Assembly: GCA_030645735.1 (NCBI GenBank) | Contig: JAUSNP010000006.1 | Location: 248,001-312,000 of the forward strand | DNA length: 64,000 bases | Reading direction: 5' to 3' | Source: Candidatus Moraniibacteriota bacterium | Lineage (GTDB): Bacteria; Patescibacteria; Paceibacteria; Moranbacterales; UBA2206 | Notes under the pieces: generated by a model | Told to the model about the DNA's origin: nothing | Databases searched by the model: none | Seen by the model: the letters and a program-made list of their open reading frames with translations, nothing else | Translations under genes and position numbers: made by a program | Shown: positions 9,146 through 16,423 of the stretch, in pieces | Position numbering within the stretch: the first letter of the stretch is position 1 | How the letters are laid out: the number at the start of each line of letters is the position of its first letter

Positions 9146-9817
9146 CTATTTATACATATTCAAAAAAGTCACAACCTCATTGAAATCTCTAGCAATAAAA
9201 TCAGCTTGAGAAACAACCTTGTCGCGAAAAACATTCTCCACATAGGCAATGAACTTGTGAGCCATGCCAGCTTCTCGAATTTGAAAATCCGTCCAGCCAT
9301 CCCCAATAGCCACAATTTCACCGTCCAGCGCCAACGCCTCCAATTGTCTAACTTTTCCATTTTCCATCGCCAAAAAGTTTCGCTCATCAAATCCAATGAT
9401 TTTCCCAGCTTCATCAAAAACAAAATCATTGGCCAATACATTTTCACCCTTGATTCCAAATTCAGCCACCACTGGCACAATGAAATCACGAAATCCTCCG
9501 GAAATTATAAAAATATTTTCTGAGTTTTCTTGAAACCATTTTTTATTTTCCAAAAAAGATTGCGAGATATTGTCTTTCAAATATTGCACCAATTCCTGCA
9601 AATGATCTTTCGTCGCTGGCAAAACTGCAAATCGCATATGCAAAGACTGTGGAAATGAAATTTTTCCTTCCATTCCAAGATCAGTGATATCCGCAATGTT
9701 TTTGGCAATTTCATTTTTGCGTGGATTTCCTTGCAACGCAATATCCGCTAAATCACACAATGATTCGCTTTTCACAAAAGTACTATCAAAATCAATGATA
9801 ATCTTTTTAATTTTCAT
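9146..9817 (-). CDS. HAD-family phosphatase, phosphoserine phosphatase-like
   Basis: 223 residues with HAD motif I at the very start (IIDFDSTFVKSESL; nucleophile Asp9, general acid Asp11), motif II IISGGF around residue 112, and motif IV GDGWTDFQIREAG near 193. The D-S-T in motif I and the helical cap inserted after it match the SerB-type branch, which hydrolyses phosphoserine or small phosphomonoesters in the cytoplasm. No other serine-biosynthesis gene is nearby, so the substrate is uncertain. Its first four bases overlap the end of the upstream EamA transporter gene, which implies cotranscription. Confidence 0.8.
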   Translation of the reverse strand: MKIKKIIIDFDSTFVKSESLCDLADIALQGNPRKNEIAKNIADITDLGMEGKISFPQSLHMRFAVLPATKDHLQELVQYLKDNISQSFLENKKWFQENSENIFIISGGFRDFIVPVVAEFGIKGENVLANDFVFDEAGKIIGFDERNFLAMENGKVRQLEALALDGEIVAIGDGWTDFQIREAGMAHKFIAYVENVFRDKVVSQADFIARDFNEVVTFLNMYK

Positions 9818-10704
9818 TGTTTTTTATTTTTACTTAACAGTATCATCCCAAAAAACATTGGAATAAATGAAAGTAGTTGAAATTTAGTTGGTATATCACC
9901 CAACATAACCCAGGCAAAAAATAATGTTAGCAATGGCGAGATTCCACCGATAGCGCCAGCCTTAGCAACATTAATCCGATGAATTCCTTCTATCCATAAA
10001 AATTTAGAAAGTCCCAATAAGAAAAACCCGTTGATTACCAAAAATATAAAAGTTCTTTCGGCATGCACCATTGCAAAACTGACTTTAGCGAAATAAGCCA
10101 CACCAAATATAACAACCGCTCCAATTAAACTTCTAACAAATAATATGGTTTCGCTATTTACCTTTCTCCTCGCTCTTCTTTGAAAGAAATTACCCAATGG
10201 CGCGATGAAGGCTGCTGACAAAATAAGCAAATCACCCAGCCTAAACTCATGCACGTTGGGATAAAAAACAATGCTCGCACCCAAAATCATCAACACTGCT
10301 CCGGCGATATGTGCCACAGAAATGCATTCTTTTCGCCAAACATTGAAAAAAATAAAGCTAAAAAATATTTCACTCAAACCAATCAAACTTGCATTACCAG
10401 AACTAGTATATCTAAGTCCAAAAAAAACAAGCAAGTAAAAAGCGACTCCCTGAATAAATGTCGCCATCATTATATCAAAAAAAGCGTCCCTGTCTCCAAT
10501 TTGTTGCCAACCTTTTTTGATAGACACGATAATCGCAAAAAATATAGCTGCAAAAAGTGTACTCCAAGCAAGCGCCAACATAGTCGGGACATCTCGCAAA
10601 GAAAGAATTGTAATAACTGGAAACAACCCCCATAAAAGAGCTTCGAAAAAAATAATAATTTCCCCCTTTCTTTCTTCAGACAATACTCTTCCTGAAATCA
10701 ACAT
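9814..10704 (-). CDS. EamA/DMT-family transporter
   Basis: 296 residues and about ten membrane helices arranged as two EamA repeats; a strong hydrophobic pattern with small residues at helix ends (ALLWGLFPVITIL at the start, ALAWSTLFAAIFFAIIV next, NGFFLLGLSKFLW in the second half). DMT proteins export or exchange small metabolites. The substrate cannot be predicted. The stop overlaps the start of the HAD phosphatase by four bases. An upstream gap of 72 bases separates it from the helicase gene. Confidence 0.85.
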   Translation of the reverse strand: MLISGRVLSEERKGEIIIFFEALLWGLFPVITILSLRDVPTMLALAWSTLFAAIFFAIIVSIKKGWQQIGDRDAFFDIMMATFIQGVAFYLLVFFGLRYTSSGNASLIGLSEIFFSFIFFNVWRKECISVAHIAGAVLMILGASIVFYPNVHEFRLGDLLILSAAFIAPLGNFFQRRARRKVNSETILFVRSLIGAVVIFGVAYFAKVSFAMVHAERTFIFLVINGFFLLGLSKFLWIEGIHRINVAKAGAIGGISPLLTLFFAWVMLGDIPTKFQLLSFIPMFFGMILLSKNKKQ

Positions 10705-10776
10705 ACTCTTTATAAAAACTTTTTTAACTTATGCATTTATATTCTAACTCTATTTACTGTCCTCTACAACTTGTCT

Positions 10777-12054
10777 CTATTTTAATTTATTTTTGGCTAA
10801 CTTATGTTCAACAACATTTTCTTGTGAAAGCTCTTTTAATTTTTTATCCAATTCATAGACCTTCGGGTTCACTTGCAAAGCGCGCGAATTGATGCCGAGC
10901 AGTTTGATGCCAGCCAAGGTGCGGACGCGCGACAAGGCCACATAGCCCATGCCGTATTCAAAGGCCTTGCTCAGATCCATTTCCACGGCATCCAGGGTCA
11001 TGCCTTGGCTTTTGTGAATGGTGATGGCCCACGCCAAGCGCAATGGCACTTGACTGATGGTGGCCAGCGGCGAACCATCTTCTTCAATCGACCATTTCTC
11101 CGGTGTGGCAATGATCATCTTGCCGGCCATGGTGTGCACAATTGGAATGCCTTTGGCCGTGAAGCCCGTGACTTCACCCAAAGTGCCGTTGACATAGCCA
11201 GCTTCAAAATTGTTCTTCACAAACATCACTACAGCACCTTTTTTGAGCACCAGAGTTTCCGGCGCCAAGCAACCCTTCTTCACTGAGTTGGCGATATATT
11301 CTATTCCGGTGCAAGTCATCTTGAATGTGCGTGGCTCTTCTTTGATTTTTTGCAATTCTAAATCATTGATCACATCCACATTGGCATTATGCGTATAAAG
11401 TTTGGTTGGGGTGATTTTGTTTTTGATGACTTTGTTTTCTCGCGCTGTCAAAAGTTGCATAGTTTTTTCATCACAAGACCGCGAACGAATGTCGCTCAAA
11501 ATTTTCAACATTTGCCGATCCTCTTGTCGATGTTGTTCTTCCAGATAGCAAACTTTTGGACGCATCTCTTCCCAAGCATCCGATTGATTGACCAAAAAAG
11601 TTTCTTGACCAAATTTCGTGATGGGTGGCAACTGAAAAAAGTCACCACACAAGATGACTTGCAATCCACCAAACGGCAAAAATGGTTCTCTGAATTTTTT
11701 GCAAATACTGTTGATGATATCTAACTGATGCGCATGCAACATTGAAACTTCATCAATAATCAAAACTTGAGTTTTTTCAAAACGCTTTTGATGATAGGCA
11801 CGACTTTTGAGTTTTTTGAAATCCGCTTCCGTGAAAGTCTCACTGATGCCCATACCCGACCAGCTGTGAATAGTTTGGCCATTCATGTGTGTAGCAGCAA
11901 TGCCAGTGGAGGCTGTGATAGCCACGCCAATGTTTCGCTCTTTGAGATGGTCAATATATTGTTTCAACAAATAGGTCTTACCGCTGCCGGCTGGACCCGT
12001 CAAAAAAACATTGTGTCCAAGTTTCAAAATTTCTAAAGCTGTTTTTTGTTTCAT
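10777..12054 (-). CDS. Pif1-like superfamily 1 DNA helicase
   Basis: 425 residues. Walker A is GPAGSGKTYLLKQY at about residue 18-31, Walker B is VLIIDEVSMLHAHQLD, and a C-terminal UvrD_C_2-type segment carries AITIHKSQGMTLD and YVALSRVRTLAGIKLL. This is the order found in Pif1/RecD2-like 5'-3' helicases that unwind forked DNA, R-loops and G-quadruplexes. It lacks the long accessory domains of eukaryotic Pif1. The start codon overlaps the stop of the glycosyltransferase upstream by four bases (ATGA), an odd operon partner for a helicase. Confidence 0.9.
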   Translation of the reverse strand: MKQKTALEILKLGHNVFLTGPAGSGKTYLLKQYIDHLKERNIGVAITASTGIAATHMNGQTIHSWSGMGISETFTEADFKKLKSRAYHQKRFEKTQVLIIDEVSMLHAHQLDIINSICKKFREPFLPFGGLQVILCGDFFQLPPITKFGQETFLVNQSDAWEEMRPKVCYLEEQHRQEDRQMLKILSDIRSRSCDEKTMQLLTARENKVIKNKITPTKLYTHNANVDVINDLELQKIKEEPRTFKMTCTGIEYIANSVKKGCLAPETLVLKKGAVVMFVKNNFEAGYVNGTLGEVTGFTAKGIPIVHTMAGKMIIATPEKWSIEEDGSPLATISQVPLRLAWAITIHKSQGMTLDAVEMDLSKAFEYGMGYVALSRVRTLAGIKLLGINSRALQVNPKVYELDKKLKELSQENVVEHKLAKNKLK

Positions 12055-13217
12055 ATTTTATTGACCAGCTTCAAAAAATCTTCAGCTGGTTTTGTCCAAG
12101 AGAATTTTTTGGATTGGATGAGGCCTTTGTCAATCAGGGAGTTGCGCAATTCTCTATTGTTGAGAATTTCTTTCATAGCCAAAAAGATTTCATCGGGTTT
12201 ATCTGGGTCAATCATGATTGATCCTAGGCCAGCGATTTCTGGCAAGGATGAATTATTAGAGGTAATGACTGGCACGCCACAAGCCATCGCTTCCAAGGGC
12301 GGAAAACCAAACCCTTCAAACTTGGATGGATAAACAAACAAGGATGCCAAATTCAAAACAAATTCCTTATCATCTTCTTCCACGAATTTAACCACCACAA
12401 TATCATCCTTACAATCAGACTGCTCAATTTCTGCAAAGATGTCATCACTCAGCCATCCTTGCGACCCAGCAACCACCAATTTATATTTTGCCATCTCAGC
12501 TTGGCCAGCCTCAGCTGCATCTTTTTGCAATTGCGCATAAGCTTGAATAATCGCAGAAATGTTTTTGCGCGGCTCAATGGTTCCCAGATATAAAATAAAT
12601 TTATATGGCAATTTATATTTTTCTTTGACCCTGATCAAATTTTCGTTGTTGCGGTCAACAATTTGAAATTTTTCTGAAATCCCGTTGTAACTGACTGAAA
12701 TTTTATCTGGATTTATTTTATATAAATTTACGATGTCATTTTTGGTTGAATTGGAAACCGCAATAATTTTGTCAGACTGCTGACAGATTTTTTTCGAATT
12801 GATAAACATGTGCCAAAATCTTCTTTTCCAAGAAAAAGTTTCCGGATATCGCTCAAACGACAAATCATGAATAGTGGAAATCAATTTAGTTTTTTGGCTC
12901 ACACTGCCAAAGATGATGTTGGGCATGAAAAAAATGTCCGCTCCGCCAATCAGCTGATCAATTTTCGGCCAATTCAAATACCAAAACAAAAAATTCAACA
13001 ACTTATTAGGATAGTTGAATTTTCGCAACGACACATTTGGATATTTTTCAAGCCAAGCAAAATCCGCTTTCGCAGAGCGAAAGGAATTGAAAAAAAGGAC
13101 GAATTCATCCCGCGTGTCTAAAGTGAAAATATTTTGCAAAAGATTGCGAGTATATTCTTCCACTCCCGTTCGCCGACCTTCCGCCAAGCATCTGACATCA
13201 ATTCCGATTCGTGCCAT
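12051..13217 (-). CDS. GT4-family glycosyltransferase
   Basis: 388 residues with a GT-B fold pattern: N-terminal GIDVRCLAEGRRTGVEEYTR and the C-terminal donor motif EGFGFPPLEAMACGVPVITS with the E-x7-E pair. Family members elongate polysaccharide or glycolipid chains using nucleotide sugars. The mid-region YLGTIEPRKNISAIIQAY matches the linker and start of the second domain in mannosyl/rhamnosyl-type GT4 proteins. Linked on one side to the Wzz-like gene and on the other, by a four-base overlap, to the Pif1-like helicase. Confidence 0.93.
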   Translation of the reverse strand: MARIGIDVRCLAEGRRTGVEEYTRNLLQNIFTLDTRDEFVLFFNSFRSAKADFAWLEKYPNVSLRKFNYPNKLLNFLFWYLNWPKIDQLIGGADIFFMPNIIFGSVSQKTKLISTIHDLSFERYPETFSWKRRFWHMFINSKKICQQSDKIIAVSNSTKNDIVNLYKINPDKISVSYNGISEKFQIVDRNNENLIRVKEKYKLPYKFILYLGTIEPRKNISAIIQAYAQLQKDAAEAGQAEMAKYKLVVAGSQGWLSDDIFAEIEQSDCKDDIVVVKFVEEDDKEFVLNLASLFVYPSKFEGFGFPPLEAMACGVPVITSNNSSLPEIAGLGSIMIDPDKPDEIFLAMKEILNNRELRNSLIDKGLIQSKKFSWTKPAEDFLKLVNKI

Positions 13218-13236
13218 ATTTTTTCTATTTCAATTC

Positions 13237-13857
13237 TTATTTCAAGTAATGTCGCAACATGATAATCCAAAATCCCAAAAATATTCCCATTGCCAACGAA
13301 GCTAGCAACAGAATAAGCGGACTAACTCGATCCTGCACGATGACTGGATTTTGCGCCACTACCGCAAACCAAGTATTTTCATTTTGATTCTGATTCAAGG
13401 CTTCAGTGTTTTTAGTCACACCTTCCAATACCGCTGAAGAAATTTTCTCAGCTGCATTTTCATCTTTGACTGAAAAAGAAACTGATACCACTTGTGAAGA
13501 AAGTTTTTCTGCTACAAAAGTTTTTGACAGTTGGCGCAAACTCAAGCTAGCCGAATCCATTCCTGCCTTGTCCAGCACATCCGCCACTGTGCGTGGATTC
13601 TTGAGCCACTGCACAATTGTTTCCGCAAATTTTTCATCCGCTTGCAGACGATAGAAATCATCATAGCGATAGTCGGCGGTTTGTTGAAAGCCACTACGCG
13701 TGATGTTTAGCGCTAATGAAGCTGAAAATGAAATCGGCTTCAAGGTGAAATAGGCAAAAGTTCCCAGAATAACAATTGCAACAATGGACACAAATAACTT
13801 AAAGTTGTCTTTGAAGATTTTTAGATATTCTTTTAATTCCATATTCATTAAAATCAT
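13237..13857 (-). CDS. Wzz-like chain-length determinant / polysaccharide co-polymerase
   Basis: 206 residues with a helix near each end (about 18-36 and 180-200) flanking an extracytoplasmic helical domain, the layout of Wzz/PCP proteins. The N-terminal ELKEYLKIFKDNFKLF and the C-terminal P-x2-P-x-P-rich loop replaced here by NPVIVQDRVSPLILLL fit the short form without a tyrosine-kinase domain. These proteins set polysaccharide chain length. Three ATG codons (13857, 13848, 13842) are in frame and none has a clear ribosome-binding site, so the true start could be up to five codons later. Confidence 0.75.
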   Translation of the reverse strand: MILMNMELKEYLKIFKDNFKLFVSIVAIVILGTFAYFTLKPISFSASLALNITRSGFQQTADYRYDDFYRLQADEKFAETIVQWLKNPRTVADVLDKAGMDSASLSLRQLSKTFVAEKLSSQVVSVSFSVKDENAAEKISSAVLEGVTKNTEALNQNQNENTWFAVVAQNPVIVQDRVSPLILLLASLAMGIFLGFWIIMLRHYLK

Positions 13858-13859
13858 AA

Positions 13860-14020
13860 ATTCTAAATTACAAATACCAAATAAATTCTAAATTGCAATT
13901 TTCAAAATTCAAAACAGTTTTTTAAATTTTGGATTTTAGTTATTGTGATTTATTTAGGATTTGCAATTTTGGATTTTGGATTTTTCTTACTAATCCTAAA
14001 AAATACAAATTACACTGGCC
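13860..14020. repeat. TTTGGAATTT-type phrase repeat, palindromic
   Basis: This 160-base gap is built from variants of the phrases attctaaatt, aaattcaaaa, ttttggattt and gcaattttgg. The left half reads as the approximate reverse complement of the right half, so the transcript could fold on itself. No coding potential is visible. Similar phrases occur at 59345-59435 between two tRNA genes. Confidence 0.55.
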
Positions 14021-15124
14021 TCAATTTAATTTTTTAAACTTTTTATATTCACCTTCGATATATTCCTTTATTCTAGCCTTAAATAGGCTTTTGTCAAACT
14101 TTTTGGCCTTTTCTCGGCTATATTCTGGGTCATATTGCAAAGCGTCCAACTTCTGAATAGCTGACACAATGTCTGAAACGGTCTGAGACTCAAAGAATAT
14201 GCCTGATTTGCCTTCTTCTACATGTTCCACCACATCTCCGCCTCGGAAGGCCACAATCGGCTTGCCAGAGGCCAGTGCTTCCATTGCTACAATTCCAAAG
14301 TCCTCCTCTTGTGGAAACAAAAAGGCTCGACATTTAGCATAATATTTCGGCAATTCCGAATCTGGCACACGACCCAAAAATTCAATATTTGAGTTAGCTA
14401 ATTTCTGCAATCTTTTCATTTCTGGACCGCGACCAATGATTTTTAGCTTAAGCCCCAATTTATTGAAAGCCTTGATGGTGATGTCATGTCGTTTGTAGGC
14501 CACGAGCCTACCCACCATCAGAAATGACCCGTCATTGTCGTTACTGACTGAGAATCTTTCTACATCCACGGGCGGATGAATGACGGTGCTATCGCGTTTA
14601 TAATATTTTTTAATTCTTTTCGCTACAAAATTTGAATTGGCGATGATCTTATCTGGTCGTTCAGCGCTGACTCGATCCCAAATGCGAATATAGTTCATAA
14701 AAAACGGCACCAATTTCTTTACAATATTGGGGAAATCAAAATCACTGGTATATTTCTGACAATCATCCCACGCATAGCGCATCGGGGTGTGCATATAGCA
14801 CAGGTGCAATGTGTCTGGCCCGGTGATGATGCCTTTGGCATAGCTAGAAGAATCTGACAACACAATATCATAATTGGAAAAATCGAACTGCTCAATCGCC
14901 ATGGGCATGAACTGCGGAAAAATCCGATGATGCCTTTTGGCAAATGGCAATTTTTGAATAAAAGAAGTTTTGATTTTTTTGTCAGCAAAAACACCATGCA
15001 TCAACTCTTTGTTGTACACCAAAGTATAAATTGGAGCATCAGGAAAAAGTTCAGTAAAACATTCCAGCACTCTTTCCGCTCCGCCATATTGAACCAAATA
15101 ATCGTGAACTAAAGCTATGCGCAT
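14021..15124 (-). CDS. GT4-family glycosyltransferase, WbaZ/mannosyltransferase-like
   Basis: 367 residues with the N-terminal signature RIALVHDYLVQYGGAERVLE and a C-terminal donor-site motif EDFGIVAMEALASGKPIVAF. The G-G-A-E-R-V start is typical of the WbaZ-like branch of GT4 involved in O-antigen or capsule synthesis. The segment DSSSYAKGIITGPDTLHLCYMHTP is conserved in that branch. It probably belongs to the same surface-polysaccharide set as the sugar transferase at 16424-17863, though a stretch of small genes lies between them. Confidence 0.92.
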   Translation of the reverse strand: MRIALVHDYLVQYGGAERVLECFTELFPDAPIYTLVYNKELMHGVFADKKIKTSFIQKLPFAKRHHRIFPQFMPMAIEQFDFSNYDIVLSDSSSYAKGIITGPDTLHLCYMHTPMRYAWDDCQKYTSDFDFPNIVKKLVPFFMNYIRIWDRVSAERPDKIIANSNFVAKRIKKYYKRDSTVIHPPVDVERFSVSNDNDGSFLMVGRLVAYKRHDITIKAFNKLGLKLKIIGRGPEMKRLQKLANSNIEFLGRVPDSELPKYYAKCRAFLFPQEEDFGIVAMEALASGKPIVAFRGGDVVEHVEEGKSGIFFESQTVSDIVSAIQKLDALQYDPEYSREKAKKFDKSLFKARIKEYIEGEYKKFKKLN

Positions 15125-15195
15125 AAATTGAATCTTTTCTCTATTTTACCTTTTTTTCGAGTTTTGAACAAACAAAACTGAATTGATTAAAAAAG

Positions 15196-15223
15196 GGCTT
15201 GCAGATTAGCTAATCTGCAAGCC
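15196..15223 (-). terminator. Rho-independent terminator after the zinc-ribbon peptide gene
   Basis: A perfect 28-base palindrome (stem GGCTTGCAGATTA, tiny loop) is followed on the minus strand by a run of six T residues at 15194-15189. It lies 18 bases past the stop codon of the 39-residue peptide gene and isolates it from the glycosyltransferase at 14021-15124. Confidence 0.88.
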
Positions 15224-15240
15224 TTGCCCGAGCAACAGCA

Positions 15241-15360
15241 TTACCCTCCTCCCCACCCCTTAGTAGATTTTGGTTTTATTTCCTTATTGCACTTTGTGCA
15301 AAAATATTTATCATCCACTAGATAAACTCTTTCACCACACGCACAGGTTATATACCTCAT
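15241..15360 (-). CDS. 39-residue zinc-ribbon peptide
   Basis: ATG at 15360 preceded by a strong ribosome-binding site (GGGAGGTGGAGA), stop TAA at 15241-15243. The peptide starts MRYITCACGERVYLVDDKYF and then CTKC, giving two cysteine pairs (Cys6/Cys8 and Cys21/Cys24) that would form one zinc knuckle, and ends in a G-W-G-G-G tail. It is a stand-alone unit: a structured leader RNA upstream and a perfect terminator downstream. Function unknown; a rubredoxin-like or nucleic-acid-binding knuckle is possible. Confidence 0.75.
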   Translation of the reverse strand: MRYITCACGERVYLVDDKYFCTKCNKEIKPKSTKGWGGG

Positions 15361-15398
15361 TCTCCACCTCCCAAAGAACTATTTTTAGTTTTTCCAAA

Positions 15399-15613
15399 CA
15401 AAAAAACACCCAGAAAGGTGCCAGCACTTGTTTCCACTCATCAACTCTGTTCATTTGACATGAACGACTTTGATTATCCCATGATTACGGAGGATGCCGA
15501 ATTTTCACTCTATGCAAAAATCACCTTTCCCGAGTTCTCGGGATAAACTAGACCCAACCCTCTGATATTATTCAGAGGATCTAATTTGTAGGTTTTGTAA
15601 TTGTTAACTTGTA
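15399..15613 (-). ncRNA. Candidate structured RNA or leader upstream of the zinc-ribbon gene
   Basis: Transcription from the promoter at 15620-15647 would start near 15613. The RNA contains a hairpin CCTCTGA...TCAGAGG (15559-15578), a palindrome TCCCGAG/CTCGGGA (15528-15543), a two-part stem GTTCAT/ATGAAC extended by ATCAA/TTGAT (about 15440-15475), and a short CACC/GGTG hairpin at 15407-15420 followed by seven T residues. That last hairpin could be a terminator, so this is either an independent small RNA of about 210 nucleotides or an attenuating leader. I compared it by eye with tmRNA, 6S, SRP RNA and T-box consensus and saw no match. Confidence 0.5.
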
Positions 15614-15619
15614 TTCTCA

Positions 15620-15647
15620 GTATAACATTATTATGTAAACTGTCAAA
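15620..15647 (-). promoter_or_regulatory. Sigma-70-type promoter for the structured RNA
   Basis: On the minus strand TTGACA (15647-15642) and TATACT (15625-15620) are separated by 16 bases. No other gene start lies immediately downstream, so it most likely drives the structured RNA and zinc-ribbon gene. Confidence 0.75.
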
Positions 15648-15680
15648 GGTATTTTCAAAAACTTTTTTTGAAAAACAAAA

Positions 15681-15716
15681 GAGGGATTCAAATCTGGCTA
15701 GATTTAAACCCCCCTC
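15681..15716 (-). terminator. Terminator after the tandem small genes
   Basis: Minus-strand stem GAGGGGGG-TTTAAATCT pairs with AGATTTGAA-TCCCTC around a four-base loop and is followed by TTTTGTTTTT. It lies 29 bases past the stop of the 108-residue gene. Confidence 0.75.
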
Positions 15717-15744
15717 CCTCACTCGATTTTTCGAGCACACCCAA

Positions 15745-16071
15745 TCACTCAGTCACCGGACAATCGGGATAGTGCGGATTGTCATTAAACTTATCCGCAA
15801 AAAACTGAGCCCCCTTAACTTCAGGTATGCCGACATTGAAACTGAAGTCCGCAAGGACAGTGACAATGCGAAACTTCACCAAATCACTACATGGCCTTTG
15901 GGATAGCTGCCCGATGCCCTGTTTATGCTTCTGATACTCGCAGATTGCCTGCATAGTATCATCGCCAAGCAATCTTATGATGTCCGCAACCAAATCACGC
16001 TTCTCAATCCTCTCACCCAACAACAGGATGACAGGTGAGGCATCCGAACTGCCACAATTCGCCATCTGCAT
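15745..16071 (-). CDS. 108-residue protein of unknown function, tandem paralogue B
   Basis: Start chosen at the ATG at 16071 because GGGAGGAAG lies just upstream of it; a longer frame opens at 16137 but has no such site. No family recognised. The middle carries DDTMQAICEY and the end KFNDNPHYPDCP, which align with DDNIKEAIFNY and KLNENPCFF of the neighbouring gene, so the two look like distant paralogues. The protein appears soluble and helical, with a hydrophobic first helix (ASPVILLLGERI). A terminator follows. It shares 59 bases with the upstream gene in another frame. Confidence 0.6.
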   Translation of the reverse strand: MQMANCGSSDASPVILLLGERIEKRDLVADIIRLLGDDTMQAICEYQKHKQGIGQLSQRPCSDLVKFRIVTVLADFSFNVGIPEVKGAQFFADKFNDNPHYPDCPVTE

Positions 16072-16336
16072 AACTTCCTCCCGCTGTTGAATTCTTACTG
16101 AAGAAAAAGCACGGATTCTCATTAAGTTTTGTAGCAACTATTGCCACATTCACATCATCGCAAACACGCCGGCAAAAACGCAATGCTTCTAAGGTATGAA
16201 CCAGAATGATCCCTTCTGCCCACTCTCCAGAAAGATATTTGACATCCTCTGGATTATTGCCAGTGCTGTAGTTAAAAATTGCTTCCTTAATGTTGTCATC
16301 CAAGGAAGCTACTATCTCTTCAAGCACTCTTGCCAT
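16013..16336 (-). CDS. 107-residue protein of unknown function, tandem paralogue A
   Basis: Start chosen at ATG 16336 after a GAGGGGG ribosome-binding site; the longer frame to 16393 would start inside a hairpin. Residues 1-75 (MARVLEEIVASLDDNIKEAI at the start) resemble the downstream gene; the last 30 residues are read in a different frame over the start of that gene and have no counterpart, so the C-terminus may be an extension created by loss of an earlier stop. No family recognised. Two cysteines close the conserved part. Likely cotranscribed with paralogue B. Confidence 0.55.
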   Translation of the reverse strand: MARVLEEIVASLDDNIKEAIFNYSTGNNPEDVKYLSGEWAEGIILVHTLEALRFCRRVCDDVNVAIVATKLNENPCFFFSKNSTAGGSYADGELWQFGCLTCHPVVG

Positions 16337-16370
16337 ACACAACCCCCTCAGCAAAATTTTTTGATAAAAA

Positions 16371-16385
16371 TCTCTCGTCAAGAGA
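16371..16385 (-). terminator. Weak hairpin after the sugar transferase gene
   Basis: Minus-strand TCTCT/AGAGA stem with a five-base loop followed by TTTTTA, 39 bases past the sugar transferase stop. The stem is short, so termination may be partial. Confidence 0.4.
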
Positions 16386-16423
16386 AGTCTCAACTAAGTT
16401 ATTCAAAGAACACGAAACCTCTA

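Noticed and set aside
15399..15613. Structured RNA considered as tmRNA, 6S RNA, SRP RNA or T-box.
   Set aside because: None of the hallmark blocks (tRNA-like ends, SRP GGAAGG, T-box AGGGTGGNACCGCG, closed 6S rod) is present.
15510..15740. Minus-strand frame of 76 codons over the terminator and promoter near 15620-15716.
   Set aside because: It begins inside the terminator of the small genes, crosses a consensus promoter and has no ribosome-binding site or family pattern.
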